A stretch of DNA of 64,000 nucleotides from UBA2421 sp964641895 (GTDB lineage: Bacteria > Planctomycetota > Phycisphaerae > Tepidisphaerales > Tepidisphaeraceae). Numbering within the stretch: the first letter of the stretch is position 1; every line of letters starts with the position of its first letter. A model generated the notes under the pieces. It made no database searches. It was not told where the DNA came from and saw only the letters and a list, made by a program, of their open reading frames with translations. The position numbers were made by a program, and so were the translations under genes. Positions 7,574-16,499 of the stretch are shown in pieces. The stretch covers positions 11,565-75,564 of the forward strand of contig CAZXLA010000002.1 in NCBI GenBank assembly GCA_964641895.1, written 5' to 3'.

Positions 7574-9598
7574 TTACTTCGACTTTGCCACATACGCCCC
7601 GTTCCAATCCATCGGCGGCGGCGCAAGTTTGAATTCGGCGATCCGCTCGCGGAGCGTCTTAATCGGTCCATCATCCGGGAAGCGCTGCTTCAACTCAAGC
7701 AAGATCGAGTCGGCGGCGTCCCAATTGCGGGCCAGATAGAGTTCGAACGCCTCATCGAACCTTCGAGCGAGAATGCCAAACTCGGTATTCCGCATCGATT
7801 CATCGCCCATCAGCTCATACACCGCCATCGGCTGGGTTTTGCCTTTGACCGTAAGCAGATCGACTTTGCGAAACAAAAACCTGTCTTTCACCTGCACCAC
7901 GGTGTTCTCGGCGACGCAGATTTGCGTATTGTAAAGTTTATTGGCTGGCTCGAGGCGGGCGGCCAGATTCACCGAATCGCCGAGAACCGTATAATTGAGC
8001 TTCCGCTGCGAGCCCGTGAAGCCGACGAACATCGAGCCGGAATTAATGCCGATCCGAGTGATGGTGTTCTTCATCCCCAGGGCCGCCATCGGCTCTCTGA
8101 TTTCCCGCTCCCGACGTTGAATGGCCAGGGCCGCTTCGCACGCGCGCAAGGCATGATCGGGCTGACTGAGCGGCGCGTTCCAAAAGGTCATAATGGCATC
8201 GCCGATGTATTTATCGAGGGTGCCATCGCGCTGGAGAATCTGCTCCGACATTTCGCCGAGATAGTAATTTAACGCCGGTTCGATTTTTTCTTTCAGCTCT
8301 TCGGTCAGTGCGGTGAAACCGGCTAAGTCGGTGAACATCACCGTCATCTCTAACTGCCGCCCCCCGACCGCAAGCTTGCGCGGGTTGGCAGCCAGTTCGG
8401 CGGCCACGCTGGGAGACAGGCATGTTTCCAGCGCCTTGAGGAGCATGCGGGCCTGACGGTCTTCCAGAAAGTAGCTCCACGAGATTCCGCCGATCGCCGC
8501 AATCACCACCGCCAGCAATGCCATGCTCGGCGGCAGCCAGTTGATGGTCTTGCCGCTGAACAGCAAATAGCTCGTGAGCACGATGCCAACCGTCACGCAC
8601 AGCACCGTGCCCGACTTGGCCCCGGCGGAGCGAATCGCAACCGTGCCGACCGCCGTCAGGAATGAGCACATGACGGCAACTATGCTGGCGACACCCGATG
8701 GCACGTGCCGCGCACTTTGGCCCCTGAGCATGTTGGCGATGGCGGTGGCTTGAATTTCCACACCCGGCATCCGCGGCGAGTTGGGGGCGGATTTGATGTC
8801 GTGCTGTCCGTCGGCCACCACGCCGACGATCACGATTTTCCCTTTGAAGTCCTCGGGCGTAATTCCGGAATTCCGCGCCTCAGGGTCAGTGACGGCGGTG
8901 ATCACCCGCGACGCCGACCATGTGGGAAACGTTGGCTTGTCGTCGTTATCGCGATGGGGGCCGTAATAGTGCAGCAGAAACGGTCGATCAACCGGCAGTT
9001 TCGGTTCGATTCCCGCGGCGCGAAGCGTCGCCAGCGCCAGCGAAGGCTTGTCGCTTCTCTGCGGAATGAAATCGCGGTAAACCTTTTCCGTGGTAACGTC
9101 GGTCCCGCCGAACTCAACCGGCCGGCTAATCTTGGGAGCAAACCGGCCCCACTGCCCGTCTTTCTGAACGACCCGCGCGAACGCCATCGGGATGGTCGTC
9201 TCATCCATGCGCTCACCAATGGTTTCGTCCGTTTCGGCGCCCGAGGCGACACGCTCGCTCATCAAAATATCGAACGCAACCACCCGCGCACCGGCATCCT
9301 GCATGTACTTGGCAACCATGTACCAGACGATACGCGGCCATGGCCAGCCGAACTCCAACCCGCGATCCACTTCACCCAGACTCTTATCGTCCACAGCGAC
9401 GATGACGACGTCCCCGTTCCGCTGACTTTCAACGGGCCGATACCGATAGAACCAGTCGTAAAACACGTTGTCGGCGAACTGCATTCCCAGCGAAGTCACA
9501 GGCATTTGATCGACCGCGATTGCCACGGCCGCAGAAAGCATGGCGATGACCAAGGCGGCCACCGGGCGGCGGGAGGAAAAAAAGTTCTTGACGTTCAC
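7574..9598 (-). CDS. CHASE2-domain adenylate cyclase (class III)
   Basis: 674 residues: one N-terminal membrane segment (about 12-30), an extracytoplasmic CHASE2 sensor (about 35-295), three membrane segments (about 303-375) and a cytoplasmic class III cyclase domain (about 410-600). The catalytic set is complete. Metal-binding Asp424 lies in MFTDLAGF and Asp467 in KYIGDAIM, with Lys463 favouring ATP. Asn544 and Arg548 of NLAAR stabilise the transition state. It should make cAMP in response to an extracellular cue. It is the first gene of the operon running down to 1917 and is divergent from the M48 gene at 9711. Residues 600-650 resemble a tail repeat. Confidence 0.9.
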   Translation of the reverse strand: MNVKNFFSSRRPVAALVIAMLSAAVAIAVDQMPVTSLGMQFADNVFYDWFYRYRPVESQRNGDVVIVAVDDKSLGEVDRGLEFGWPWPRIVWYMVAKYMQDAGARVVAFDILMSERVASGAETDETIGERMDETTIPMAFARVVQKDGQWGRFAPKISRPVEFGGTDVTTEKVYRDFIPQRSDKPSLALATLRAAGIEPKLPVDRPFLLHYYGPHRDNDDKPTFPTWSASRVITAVTDPEARNSGITPEDFKGKIVIVGVVADGQHDIKSAPNSPRMPGVEIQATAIANMLRGQSARHVPSGVASIVAVMCSFLTAVGTVAIRSAGAKSGTVLCVTVGIVLTSYLLFSGKTINWLPPSMALLAVVIAAIGGISWSYFLEDRQARMLLKALETCLSPSVAAELAANPRKLAVGGRQLEMTVMFTDLAGFTALTEELKEKIEPALNYYLGEMSEQILQRDGTLDKYIGDAIMTFWNAPLSQPDHALRACEAALAIQRREREIREPMAALGMKNTITRIGINSGSMFVGFTGSQRKLNYTVLGDSVNLAARLEPANKLYNTQICVAENTVVQVKDRFLFRKVDLLTVKGKTQPMAVYELMGDESMRNTEFGILARRFDEAFELYLARNWDAADSILLELKQRFPDDGPIKTLRERIAEFKLAPPPMDWNGAYVAKSK

Positions 9599-9710
9599 GC
9601 AGGGAATCTACCGAAAATTACCTTCCCCCGCGCGTTATTGCAGTGTAAACCATCCGTTGCGACAATGGGGTGTCTATTATTCGGCTGAAGAATCCAAGGA
9701 GAAACCGCTC

Positions 9711-10724
9711 ATGCGACTGTCTACGACGCTTCGACCACTGATTGCCATTTCGTTCATCGCCATCGTCGCCGCCGGCTGTGCCACCGATCGAAAAGTGATC
9801 GAGCAGGCCGACGAGGTTCACGGCAGCATTGATAAAGCCGTCATCAAAGATGAAGTGCTGGCTAACTATTTGCAGGAGGTGGGCGATCGGGTGATCGAAC
9901 AGGCCGCGAAACTGTCGGCGGACGGGAAGGGGCCCAAAAAGCATTTTGATGGCGATAATGCCTGGATGTTTTCCGAGGTGATGCAGTTTCATTTCGTCAA
10001 CTCCAAGACTATGAACGCCTTCACCACCGGTGGCGAGCATATGTACATCTACACCGAGCTGTTCCAGAATTGTAAAAGCGAAGATGAACTGGCGGCGGTC
10101 GTGGCCCACGAGTTTGCTCACGTTTACGGCAAACATGTGCAAAAGGGGATGGATAACCGCATCAAGGTGCTTGCCATCGCCGCCGGCGCCGCCGGCGCGG
10201 GGGCGGCGATCGGTGGGAAAGACAACTGGGCCGAAGGCGCCGCGATCGGGGGCGGGCTGGGGCTGGCCGGCGGCTCGCTGCTCAACATGGGCTTCACCCG
10301 CAAGGATGAAACCGAGGCCGACAAGTACGGCTTTCGCTTCTATACCCGCGCCGGCTGGGATCCGGATCGCTTCGGTGATTTCTTCCAGAGCATGATCGAC
10401 AAAGGCCTCGACAAAACCCCCGCCATCGTCAGCGACCACCCTACGCTCAAGAGCCGCGTAGAAAAAGCCCAAGAGTACGCCGCCGCCCTTCCCCCCGAAG
10501 CCGCCGACTGGCGCCGCGACCCCGTCGCCGGTGCGGCGCGGTTCAAAGATCTTCAGGCCCGTGCGGCAAAAGTCGGCAAGAACGTTCCCAACGATGAATC
10601 ACTCGAAAACAGCCAGAAATTGCTGCAGGCGCTGCCGCGCAGTTGTGTCTCTCCCGTGCCCGAATTCGACGACCAGCAAAGGGCGCAAGAGGAGTTGGTA
10701 CAGAAAGCAAGGAAGAAAAAGTAA
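9711..10724 (+). CDS. M48-family metalloprotease lipoprotein
   Basis: 337 residues. The ATG at 9711 is preceded by AAGGAG. The lipobox IVAAGC (Cys near residue 23) marks a membrane-anchored lipoprotein. The zinc motif HEFAH is in VVAHEFAHVYGKH, and the third ligand is in ETEADKYGFRF, as in M48 peptidases such as LoiP/BepA. A Gly/Ala-rich hydrophobic stretch (AAGAAGAGAAIGG) lies between them. Members clear or mature misfolded envelope proteins; that role is inferred. The open frame extends upstream to 9540, but that part overlaps the divergent cyclase. Confidence 0.88.
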   Translation: MRLSTTLRPLIAISFIAIVAAGCATDRKVIEQADEVHGSIDKAVIKDEVLANYLQEVGDRVIEQAAKLSADGKGPKKHFDGDNAWMFSEVMQFHFVNSKTMNAFTTGGEHMYIYTELFQNCKSEDELAAVVAHEFAHVYGKHVQKGMDNRIKVLAIAAGAAGAGAAIGGKDNWAEGAAIGGGLGLAGGSLLNMGFTRKDETEADKYGFRFYTRAGWDPDRFGDFFQSMIDKGLDKTPAIVSDHPTLKSRVEKAQEYAAALPPEAADWRRDPVAGAARFKDLQARAAKVGKNVPNDESLENSQKLLQALPRSCVSPVPEFDDQQRAQEELVQKARKKK

Positions 10725-10732
10725 AGTTCAAG

Positions 10733-10768
10733 CAAGCCGGAGGCTTCATCCCCGGATTCTTTTCGCGC
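10733..10768. repeat. Interspersed repeat, AAGCCGGAGGCTTC family
   Basis: CAAGCCGGAGGCTTC followed by ATCCCCGGATTCTT, 9 bases after the M48 stop. It is the same family as 10868-10938 (intergenic) and the in-frame copies at 18103-18137 and 29107-29138. Confidence 0.75.
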
Positions 10769-10867
10769 AACTTGTATATGAAGTCCAACGACCTCATCTG
10801 GCGTCACGTCATCATCTCCGTGCATAGAAGCTGGTTGCGAAGGACACGTTGTTTTTCCTATCGAAGA

Positions 10868-10938
10868 CATCCGGGGCTGAAGCCCCCGGCTTGCCATGAC
10901 TTTAACAAGCCGGGGGGCTTCAGCCCCGGATCCTTCGG
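10868..10938. repeat. Head-to-head pair of AAGCCGG...CAGCCCCGGA repeats
   Basis: A minus-oriented copy (10868-10893) and a plus-oriented copy (10906-10938) face each other and form a near-perfect inverted repeat of about 26-base arms just upstream of thiL (ATG at 10956). A hairpin this strong in the leader could affect thiL expression. Confidence 0.75.
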
Positions 10939-10955
10939 TTTACGATAGCCGCACG

Positions 10956-11903
10956 ATGCCCGGAGAATTCGACTTCATCGACTGGATTCGTTCCCAATCG
11001 CGCGCCGATCCGCGGATTATCGTTCCTATCGGCGATGATTTGGCGGCGATGAAGTGGGATGCCAATGACCTGCTGCTGGTCGGTGCCGATCAGGTGCTCG
11101 ACGGCGTGCATTTTGACTCCGCCGTCCACGCGCCTCGCGACATCGGCCGCAAGGCGATGAACCGCAACCTAAGCGACTGCGCCGCCATGGCCTGCCTCCC
11201 GGCGGCGGCGGTGGCGACGGTGGCACTGCCGAAGGGGACTGCAATTGAATATGCCAAAGAGCTTTTCCTAGGTATGTCAGAGGCTGGGGAAAAGTTCAAT
11301 TGCCCCATCATCGGCGGCGACACCAGCAGTTGGGAAGGAAAACTCGCGTTGTCGGTGTCAATTCTCGGCAAAACCACGATCGGCCCAGTTCGCCGAAACG
11401 GCGCCCGACCGGGCGACCATCTTCACGTGACAGGCCCGCTCGGCGGCAGCCTGCTGGGTCGCCATATGACGTTTGAACCGCGAATTAGTTTCGCGTGGAT
11501 GATGATGCAAATGGTTCGCGGTCCGTATCGTGTCGCCGACCTGAACATCACGGCAATGATTGACCTGAGCGACGGCCTGTCGCGCGACATCCGGCACATT
11601 TGCGCCCAGAGCAGCGTCGGCGCGATTATTTTTTCCGACAAGATCCCGGTTCACGATGATGCCGTTGAAGTGCGCCGCGACGGGCACTCGCCGCTCGAAC
11701 ACGCGCTGCACGACGGCGAAGATTACGAGCTCCTTCTCACGATGGCGGGGATGCCGACCGAGCAAGCCGCGCGGCCAACAACGACCGGCGAGGCATCGTT
11801 GAACTGGATCGGCACCATCACCGCCGAACCCGGCATTTTTCTCCAACACTCCGACGGCCGGCGCGAGCCGCTGGAGCCTAAGGCGTGGGAACATCAATTC
11901 TGA
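10956..11903 (+). CDS. thiL: Thiamine-monophosphate kinase
   Basis: 315 residues. ThiL phosphorylates thiamine monophosphate to the cofactor thiamine diphosphate in the cytosol. The signatures are the N-terminal VPIGDDLAAM, the metal loop GADQVLDGVHFD, NLSDCAAMACLP, IIGGDTSSW and DLSDGLSRDI, in the order expected for the PurM-like fold. The length fits the family. The start is the ATG at 10956, just after the repeat pair; an open frame begins earlier, but its N-terminus would be repeat-encoded. No strong ribosome-binding site is visible. Confidence 0.93.
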   Translation: MPGEFDFIDWIRSQSRADPRIIVPIGDDLAAMKWDANDLLLVGADQVLDGVHFDSAVHAPRDIGRKAMNRNLSDCAAMACLPAAAVATVALPKGTAIEYAKELFLGMSEAGEKFNCPIIGGDTSSWEGKLALSVSILGKTTIGPVRRNGARPGDHLHVTGPLGGSLLGRHMTFEPRISFAWMMMQMVRGPYRVADLNITAMIDLSDGLSRDIRHICAQSSVGAIIFSDKIPVHDDAVEVRRDGHSPLEHALHDGEDYELLLTMAGMPTEQAARPTTTGEASLNWIGTITAEPGIFLQHSDGRREPLEPKAWEHQF

Positions 11904-11941
11904 TTCGCGATCTGCACTACCGGTCAAATTAAAACCAAATC

Positions 11942-12015
11942 GGAGACACAGACAAGAATGTCGGTGCCACCAACATTAGCTTATCACTCTGTGTCCTCCG
12001 TGGCTCTGTGGTTAA
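11942..12015. repeat. Two interspersed repeat fragments before tsaE
   Basis: GGAGACACAGACAAGAATGTC...GTGCCACC belongs to the family seen complete at 24217-24300. CTCTGTGTCCTCCGTGGCTC (11987-12006) followed by TGTGGTTA is another common repeat type. The second runs into the candidate GTG start of tsaE. Confidence 0.6.
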
Positions 12016-12448
12016 TCTACTCCCCGCGTTGAACTACGACTCGAACAGTATCGCCGACACCGAAGCCGTCGCCGCGGAACTTGCAACTACGCTTCGCGGC
12101 GGGGAATGCATTGCGCTGGATGGCGAGCTGGGCGCCGGCAAAACGCAGTTCGTCCGCGGACTGGTGCGCGCGCTGGGCGGCGATGCGCGGACTGTCAGTT
12201 CGCCTACTTTTGTACTGCTGCACGTCTACGATTGTCGCGCCATGAAAGTGTTCCACTTTGATGCCTACCGCGTGTCCGGGGGCGATGATCTGGCTGCCAT
12301 TGGGTTCGATGAACTGCTCGAACAAAACGGCGTGACGATCGTGGAATGGGCGGCGAAGGTCCGCGACATTCTGCCGCATGATAACCTAATCCAGGTTCGG
12401 ATTATCGCGACCAACGAAACATCGCGATGCATTGAAATTGTTAAATAG
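12008..12448 (+). CDS. tsaE: tRNA N6-adenosine threonylcarbamoyltransferase ATPase subunit
   Basis: 146 residues from the GTG at 12008. The Walker A motif is GELGAGKTQFVRGL, followed by SSPTFVLLHVY, FHFDAYR and VEWAAK, all hallmarks of TsaE, the ATPase that works with TsaB/TsaD to make t6A37 in tRNA. The GTG lies at the edge of an interspersed repeat. A TTG at 12029 (L8, then NYDSNSIADTEAVAAEL) matches the usual family start better and may be the true one. Neither start has a good Shine-Dalgarno sequence. The gene follows thiL on the same strand with a 104-base gap. Confidence 0.9.
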   Translation: MVNLLPALNYDSNSIADTEAVAAELATTLRGGECIALDGELGAGKTQFVRGLVRALGGDARTVSSPTFVLLHVYDCRAMKVFHFDAYRVSGGDDLAAIGFDELLEQNGVTIVEWAAKVRDILPHDNLIQVRIIATNETSRCIEIVK

Positions 12449-12529
12449 GTTCAACAAAGTAGCCGCCGGGGTCGACGATGCCTAAACTTCTGGCGTCACT
12501 TGATATTTCAAGCGTGAGGATCAGGAAAT

Positions 12530-12838
12530 ATGCAGCAACGTCAAGCCCATCCGGTTTGCAGCAGTGCCGAAACAATTCTGGATTTTCTTACGGTGCGCCA
12601 ATTCGTGCGCCCGCATCGACAGGTTGCCAATGTCATGAACGAACTTCATGAAAAACTGGGCGCGTGCGACGTGGCGATCGACCGGGCACTGGGATGGTTG
12701 CAGTTGTCACCAGCCACGGCGGTGGGCCGGTTGCGCCGTACGGAACTCATGCAACTTTCGCGGAGCATTCACCGGTTCTGGCGAGCGGCCCTGATTTCAT
12801 CTGCCGTTCAATCCGCCGATCAACCTCTTGAAGTGTGA
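12530..12838 (+). CDS. Possible small hypothetical protein
   Basis: 102 residues starting at an ATG with AGGATCAGGAAAT just before it. The central part (ILDFLTVRQFVRPHRQVANVMNELHEKL...ALGWLQLSP) looks like amphipathic helices. No family is recognised. It overlaps the 3' end of the convergent carB by 19 bases. Without it, 12449-12819 would be empty. It may be a chance frame. Confidence 0.3.
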   Translation: MQQRQAHPVCSSAETILDFLTVRQFVRPHRQVANVMNELHEKLGACDVAIDRALGWLQLSPATAVGRLRRTELMQLSRSIHRFWRAALISSAVQSADQPLEV

Positions 12839-15800
12839 TACGACTGAAGCGGCCGAACGTTCCACCCGCCGCGCTGCAACGCCGCGATCGCCCGCGCTGC
12901 GGCACTGGCGGCGGTGAGCGTGGTAAAGATCGGCACGCGGTTGGCCACGCACAGCGCGCGAATTTTGCCCTCATCCGTCGCGGGGCCCTTTTTTGTCGGC
13001 GTGTTGACCACCAATTGGATCTTGCCGTTTTTGATCAAGTCACGAATATTCGGCCGGCCTTCGGCCAGCTTGAACACGCGCTCCGTGGTGATGCCGTGTT
13101 TCGCCAACATCTGCCGCGTGCCTTCGGTGCCGACCAAGCTAAAGCCGAGGTTGGCATATTCCTTCGCGATCGGGATGGCCGCTTCCTTGTCAGCATTGCG
13201 CACCGAAATGTAGACGGTTCCTTTCGTGGGCAAATCGGTTCCGGTGGCAAGTTGCGCCTTGGCGAACGCCAGTTCAAACGTGTCATCGATGCCCATCACT
13301 TCGCCGGTCGATCGCATCTCTGGGCCGAGAATGATATCCACACCGGGAAACTTGCTGAACGGGAACACCACTTCCTTCACGCTCACATGCTTCGGGTCGG
13401 GCGGGTCTTGCGTATAACCGAGTTCGGCGAGGGTTTTACCCGCCATCACTTTCGTCGCGATCTTGGCCCACGGCACGCCGGTGGCCTTGCCCACGAACGG
13501 CACGGTGCGCGAGGCACGCGGGTTCACTTCGATCACAAAAATTTCGCCGTCTCGAATCGCGAACTGAACGTTCATTAATCCGCACACCCGCAATTCTTTG
13601 GCCAGCAGTTTCGCCTGACGTTTCAGCTCGGTAATGATCTCTTTGCTAAACGTGTAAGGAGGCAGCACGCACGCGCTGTCGCCGGAGTGAATGCCGGCTT
13701 CTTCGATGTGTTCCATCACGCCGATGACGATGGCTGTCCCGGCCGTGGAGGGTGNNNNNNNNNNNNNNNNNNNNNNNNNNNNNNNNNNNNNNNNNNNNNN
13801 NNNNNNNNNNNNNNNNNNNNNNNNNNNNNNNNNNNNNNNNNNNNNNNNNNNNNNGGGTGCGTAATCGGCGATCACATCCACGTCGCACTCGTCGGCGTTG
13901 TCCAGAAACTTGTCGACCAGTATCGGTGCATCGGCAATCGTCGAGGCATCGACCGCGTGAGCCATGTAATAGTTGAGTTGGTCTTCATCCGAAACGATCT
14001 CCATCGCCCGCCCGCCGAGCACAAAGCTGGGGCGGACCAGGACGGGGTAACCCACCTCCCTGGCTATCTGCCGGGCCTGCTCCACGGTGCGCGCGATGCC
14101 GTTGGCGGGTTGCTTGAGGCCGACGCGCTTCAATAGATCGCGAAATTGTTCGCGATCGCCGGCGGCGTCGAGGGAATCGATGCTTGTTCCGATGATCGGC
14201 ACACCCGCTTCGTGCAACCCGCGCGCGAGGTTGAGGGGCGTTTGCCCGCCTAGCTGGACGATAATGCCTTTGACCAAGCCTCGCGCCTCCGGTGCGGCGC
14301 TAAACACCGAACCATTCACCCGCTCGCACACATTCAGCACATCTTCATGCGTCAACGGCTCGAAAAAGAGCAGATCGGACGTGTCATAATCCGTCGAAAC
14401 CGTTTCCGGGTTCGAGTTGATCATGACCGCTTCATAGCCAAGTTCCTTCACCGCGAACGCTGCGTGTACGCAGCAGTAGTCGAACTCAATCCCCTGCCCA
14501 ATCCGATTCGGCCCGCCGCCGATGATGATGATTTTGGGTTTGTCGGTGAGGCGGATCTCATCCTGATTTTCGATTTTTGATTTTTGGTTCTCGACTGTTG
14601 TGAATGGGGTTTCGTAAGTGCTGTAGTAATACGGCGTCGATGCTTCAAACTCGGCGGCGCAGGTGTCGACGAGTTTGTAAACGGGCTGCACTCCCGCTGA
14701 TTTCCTCGCGGCACGCACCTCTAAAGGCGATTGCCCCCAAATATGTGCCAGTTGCACATCGCTGTAACCGAATCCCTTTGCGCTGCGCACCACCTCGGCA
14801 AACACCGCCGGGCGGTCCTTGCGGGATGACCAGTGCATAGCGGCCTCTTGCGGCGTGCCTTCGAAGTCTGTCAGCTCATTCATCTGCCCCAGAAACCACC
14901 GATCAATCTTCGTCAGTTCGTAAATCTGATCGATCGTCCACCCCATCTTCAGCGCATACCGTACGTAATACAGTCGCCCCTGCGACGGCACCGCCAGTTT
15001 CCGCCGCAGGGTGTCTTCAGGGATGGGCCAATCTGCCGTAGCATGGGATTCCAACCCATTCTTTGCATTTGAAGAAACGGGTTGGAAACCCGTGCTACGC
15101 TGCGCACTTAACCACTTATCACTCTTATCCAGCCCAAATCCGAACCGTTTGACCTCCATCGACCGGATGCCCTTTTGCAGGGCTTCTTTGAACGTCCGCC
15201 CGATGGCCATGGCTTCGCCGACGCTTTTCATTTGCGTGGTGAGTGTTTCATCGGCGTCGGGGAATTTTTCGAACGTCCAGCGGGGGATTTTGACGACGAC
15301 GTAGTCGATCGTCGGTTCGAAACACGCACTCGTATGCAGCCGGCCGTCGGGGGTGCTGGTGATCGGGTTGGGTAGTTCATCCAGCGTGTAACCGACCGCC
15401 AGTTTTGCGGCGATCTTAGCGATGGGATATCCGGTTGCCTTCGATGCCAGCGCGCTCGATCGCGACACGCGCGGATTCATTTCGACAACCACCATATCCC
15501 CATTATCCGGGTTAATGGCGAACTGGATATTGCTCCCGCCGGTCTCCACGCCCACGGCGCGAATGACCGCGAACGAAGCGTCGCGCATCTTCTGGTATTC
15601 TTTGTCGGTGAGCGTCTGAATCGGCGCAACCGTGATCGAATCGCCGGTATGTACACCCATCGCATCAATGTTTTCGATCGAGCAGACGATGATGCAGTTG
15701 TCGTTGCGATCACGCACGACTTCCATCTCAAACTCTTTCCAGCCGATCACGCTCTCCTCGATCAGCACTTCATTCACCGGCGACGCATCAATCCCGCGGG

Positions 15801-16392
15801 TGACGATTTCTTCAAACTCCTCGATGTTGTACGCAATCCCCCCGCCGGTTCCGCCGAGGGTGAACGCGGGGCGAATAATTAACGGGAGGCCGATGTCTTC
15901 AAGCACCTTGCGTGCGTCATCCATCGTATGAACGACGCCGGAGCGCGGCACGTTCAGGCCGATCTTGATCATGAGGTCTTTGAATACCTGCCGATCTTCG
16001 CCTTTGAAGATCGCCTCGCGGTCGGCGCCGATCATTTTGACGTTGTGCTTCTGCAGGATGCCTTTGTCCCAACAGGCCATGCCGGTATTGAGCCCCGTCT
16101 GCCCACCCAATGTCGGCAAGAGCGCATCAACGGGTGTGCCGCTTGCCGCTTCGCGGATCAGAATCTTTTCGACCGCTTCGGGCGTAATCGGCTCGATATA
16201 AGTCGCATCGGCGAACTCCGGATCGGTCATAATGGTGGCGGGGTTGCTGTTGATCAGCACCACGCGGTACCCTTCTTCGCGCAGCGCGCGGCAGGCCTGC
16301 ACGCCGGAGTAATCGAATTCGCACCCCTGCCCGATGACAATGGGGCCGGAGCCGATGATCAGGATCGAATGGATGTCGGTGCGTCGGGGCAT
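12820..16392 (-). CDS. carB: Carbamoyl-phosphate synthase large subunit
   Basis: 1,190 codons including 34 undetermined ones at the gap 13755-13854. It has two homologous ATP-grasp halves: LIIGSGPIVIGQGCEFDYSG at the start and IIIGGGPNRIGQGIEFDYCC near residue 625. They are followed by an MGS-like allosteric domain at the end (GTEGTRQMLAKHGI). With the small subunit it makes carbamoyl phosphate for arginine and pyrimidines. Two stretches are foreign repeat sequence kept in frame: residues ~432-452 (STGFQPVSSN...) and ~600-610 (VENQKSKIENQ). E. coli CarB is 1,073 residues, so these and the gap explain much of the excess. The reading frame is kept across the gap. Confidence 0.95.
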   Translation of the reverse strand: MPRRTDIHSILIIGSGPIVIGQGCEFDYSGVQACRALREEGYRVVLINSNPATIMTDPEFADATYIEPITPEAVEKILIREAASGTPVDALLPTLGGQTGLNTGMACWDKGILQKHNVKMIGADREAIFKGEDRQVFKDLMIKIGLNVPRSGVVHTMDDARKVLEDIGLPLIIRPAFTLGGTGGGIAYNIEEFEEIVTRGIDASPVNEVLIEESVIGWKEFEMEVVRDRNDNCIIVCSIENIDAMGVHTGDSITVAPIQTLTDKEYQKMRDASFAVIRAVGVETGGSNIQFAINPDNGDMVVVEMNPRVSRSSALASKATGYPIAKIAAKLAVGYTLDELPNPITSTPDGRLHTSACFEPTIDYVVVKIPRWTFEKFPDADETLTTQMKSVGEAMAIGRTFKEALQKGIRSMEVKRFGFGLDKSDKWLSAQRSTGFQPVSSNAKNGLESHATADWPIPEDTLRRKLAVPSQGRLYYVRYALKMGWTIDQIYELTKIDRWFLGQMNELTDFEGTPQEAAMHWSSRKDRPAVFAEVVRSAKGFGYSDVQLAHIWGQSPLEVRAARKSAGVQPVYKLVDTCAAEFEASTPYYYSTYETPFTTVENQKSKIENQDEIRLTDKPKIIIIGGGPNRIGQGIEFDYCCVHAAFAVKELGYEAVMINSNPETVSTDYDTSDLLFFEPLTHEDVLNVCERVNGSVFSAAPEARGLVKGIIVQLGGQTPLNLARGLHEAGVPIIGTSIDSLDAAGDREQFRDLLKRVGLKQPANGIARTVEQARQIAREVGYPVLVRPSFVLGGRAMEIVSDEDQLNYYMAHAVDASTIADAPILVDKFLDNADECDVDVIADYAPXXXXXXXXXXXXXXXXXXXXXXXXXXXXXXXXXXPSTAGTAIVIGVMEHIEEAGIHSGDSACVLPPYTFSKEIITELKRQAKLLAKELRVCGLMNVQFAIRDGEIFVIEVNPRASRTVPFVGKATGVPWAKIATKVMAGKTLAELGYTQDPPDPKHVSVKEVVFPFSKFPGVDIILGPEMRSTGEVMGIDDTFELAFAKAQLATGTDLPTKGTVYISVRNADKEAAIPIAKEYANLGFSLVGTEGTRQMLAKHGITTERVFKLAEGRPNIRDLIKNGKIQLVVNTPTKKGPATDEGKIRALCVANRVPIFTTLTAASAAARAIAALQRGGWNVRPLQSYHTSRG
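13755..13854. other. Assembly gap (100 N) inside carB
   Basis: Exactly 100 N, the standard placeholder for unknown length. The flanks share the 5-mer GGGTG. Collapsing the N plus one copy removes 105 bases (35 codons), leaves carB in frame and gives DYAPSTAGTAIVIGVMEHIE, which fits the family. Little or no sequence may really be missing. Confidence 0.9.
14564..14595. repeat. Short repeat in frame within carB (encodes VENQKSKIENQ)
   Basis: The sequence is built from GATTTTCGA / GATTTTTGG units. It lies between the two halves of CarB, in the linker, and adds about 11 polar residues. Confidence 0.55.
15038..15099. repeat. Inverted repeat in frame within carB
   Basis: GTAGCATGGGATTCCAACCC and its partner GGGTTGGAAACCCGTGCTAC form a hairpin of about 20-base arms with a 21-base loop. 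It encodes residues ~432-452. Related GGGTTGG..CCCGT sequence occurs at 44611-44641. Confidence 0.75.
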
Positions 16393-16499
16393 TATTAGTC
16401 TTCGGTGTCCTTTGTTAACACGGGTCAGGATCGTTGCGGTAATCTACAGGCTGTCGACCGAAACAAAAACTTAGTCACACGTCCATTGGAGCAAAGTTT

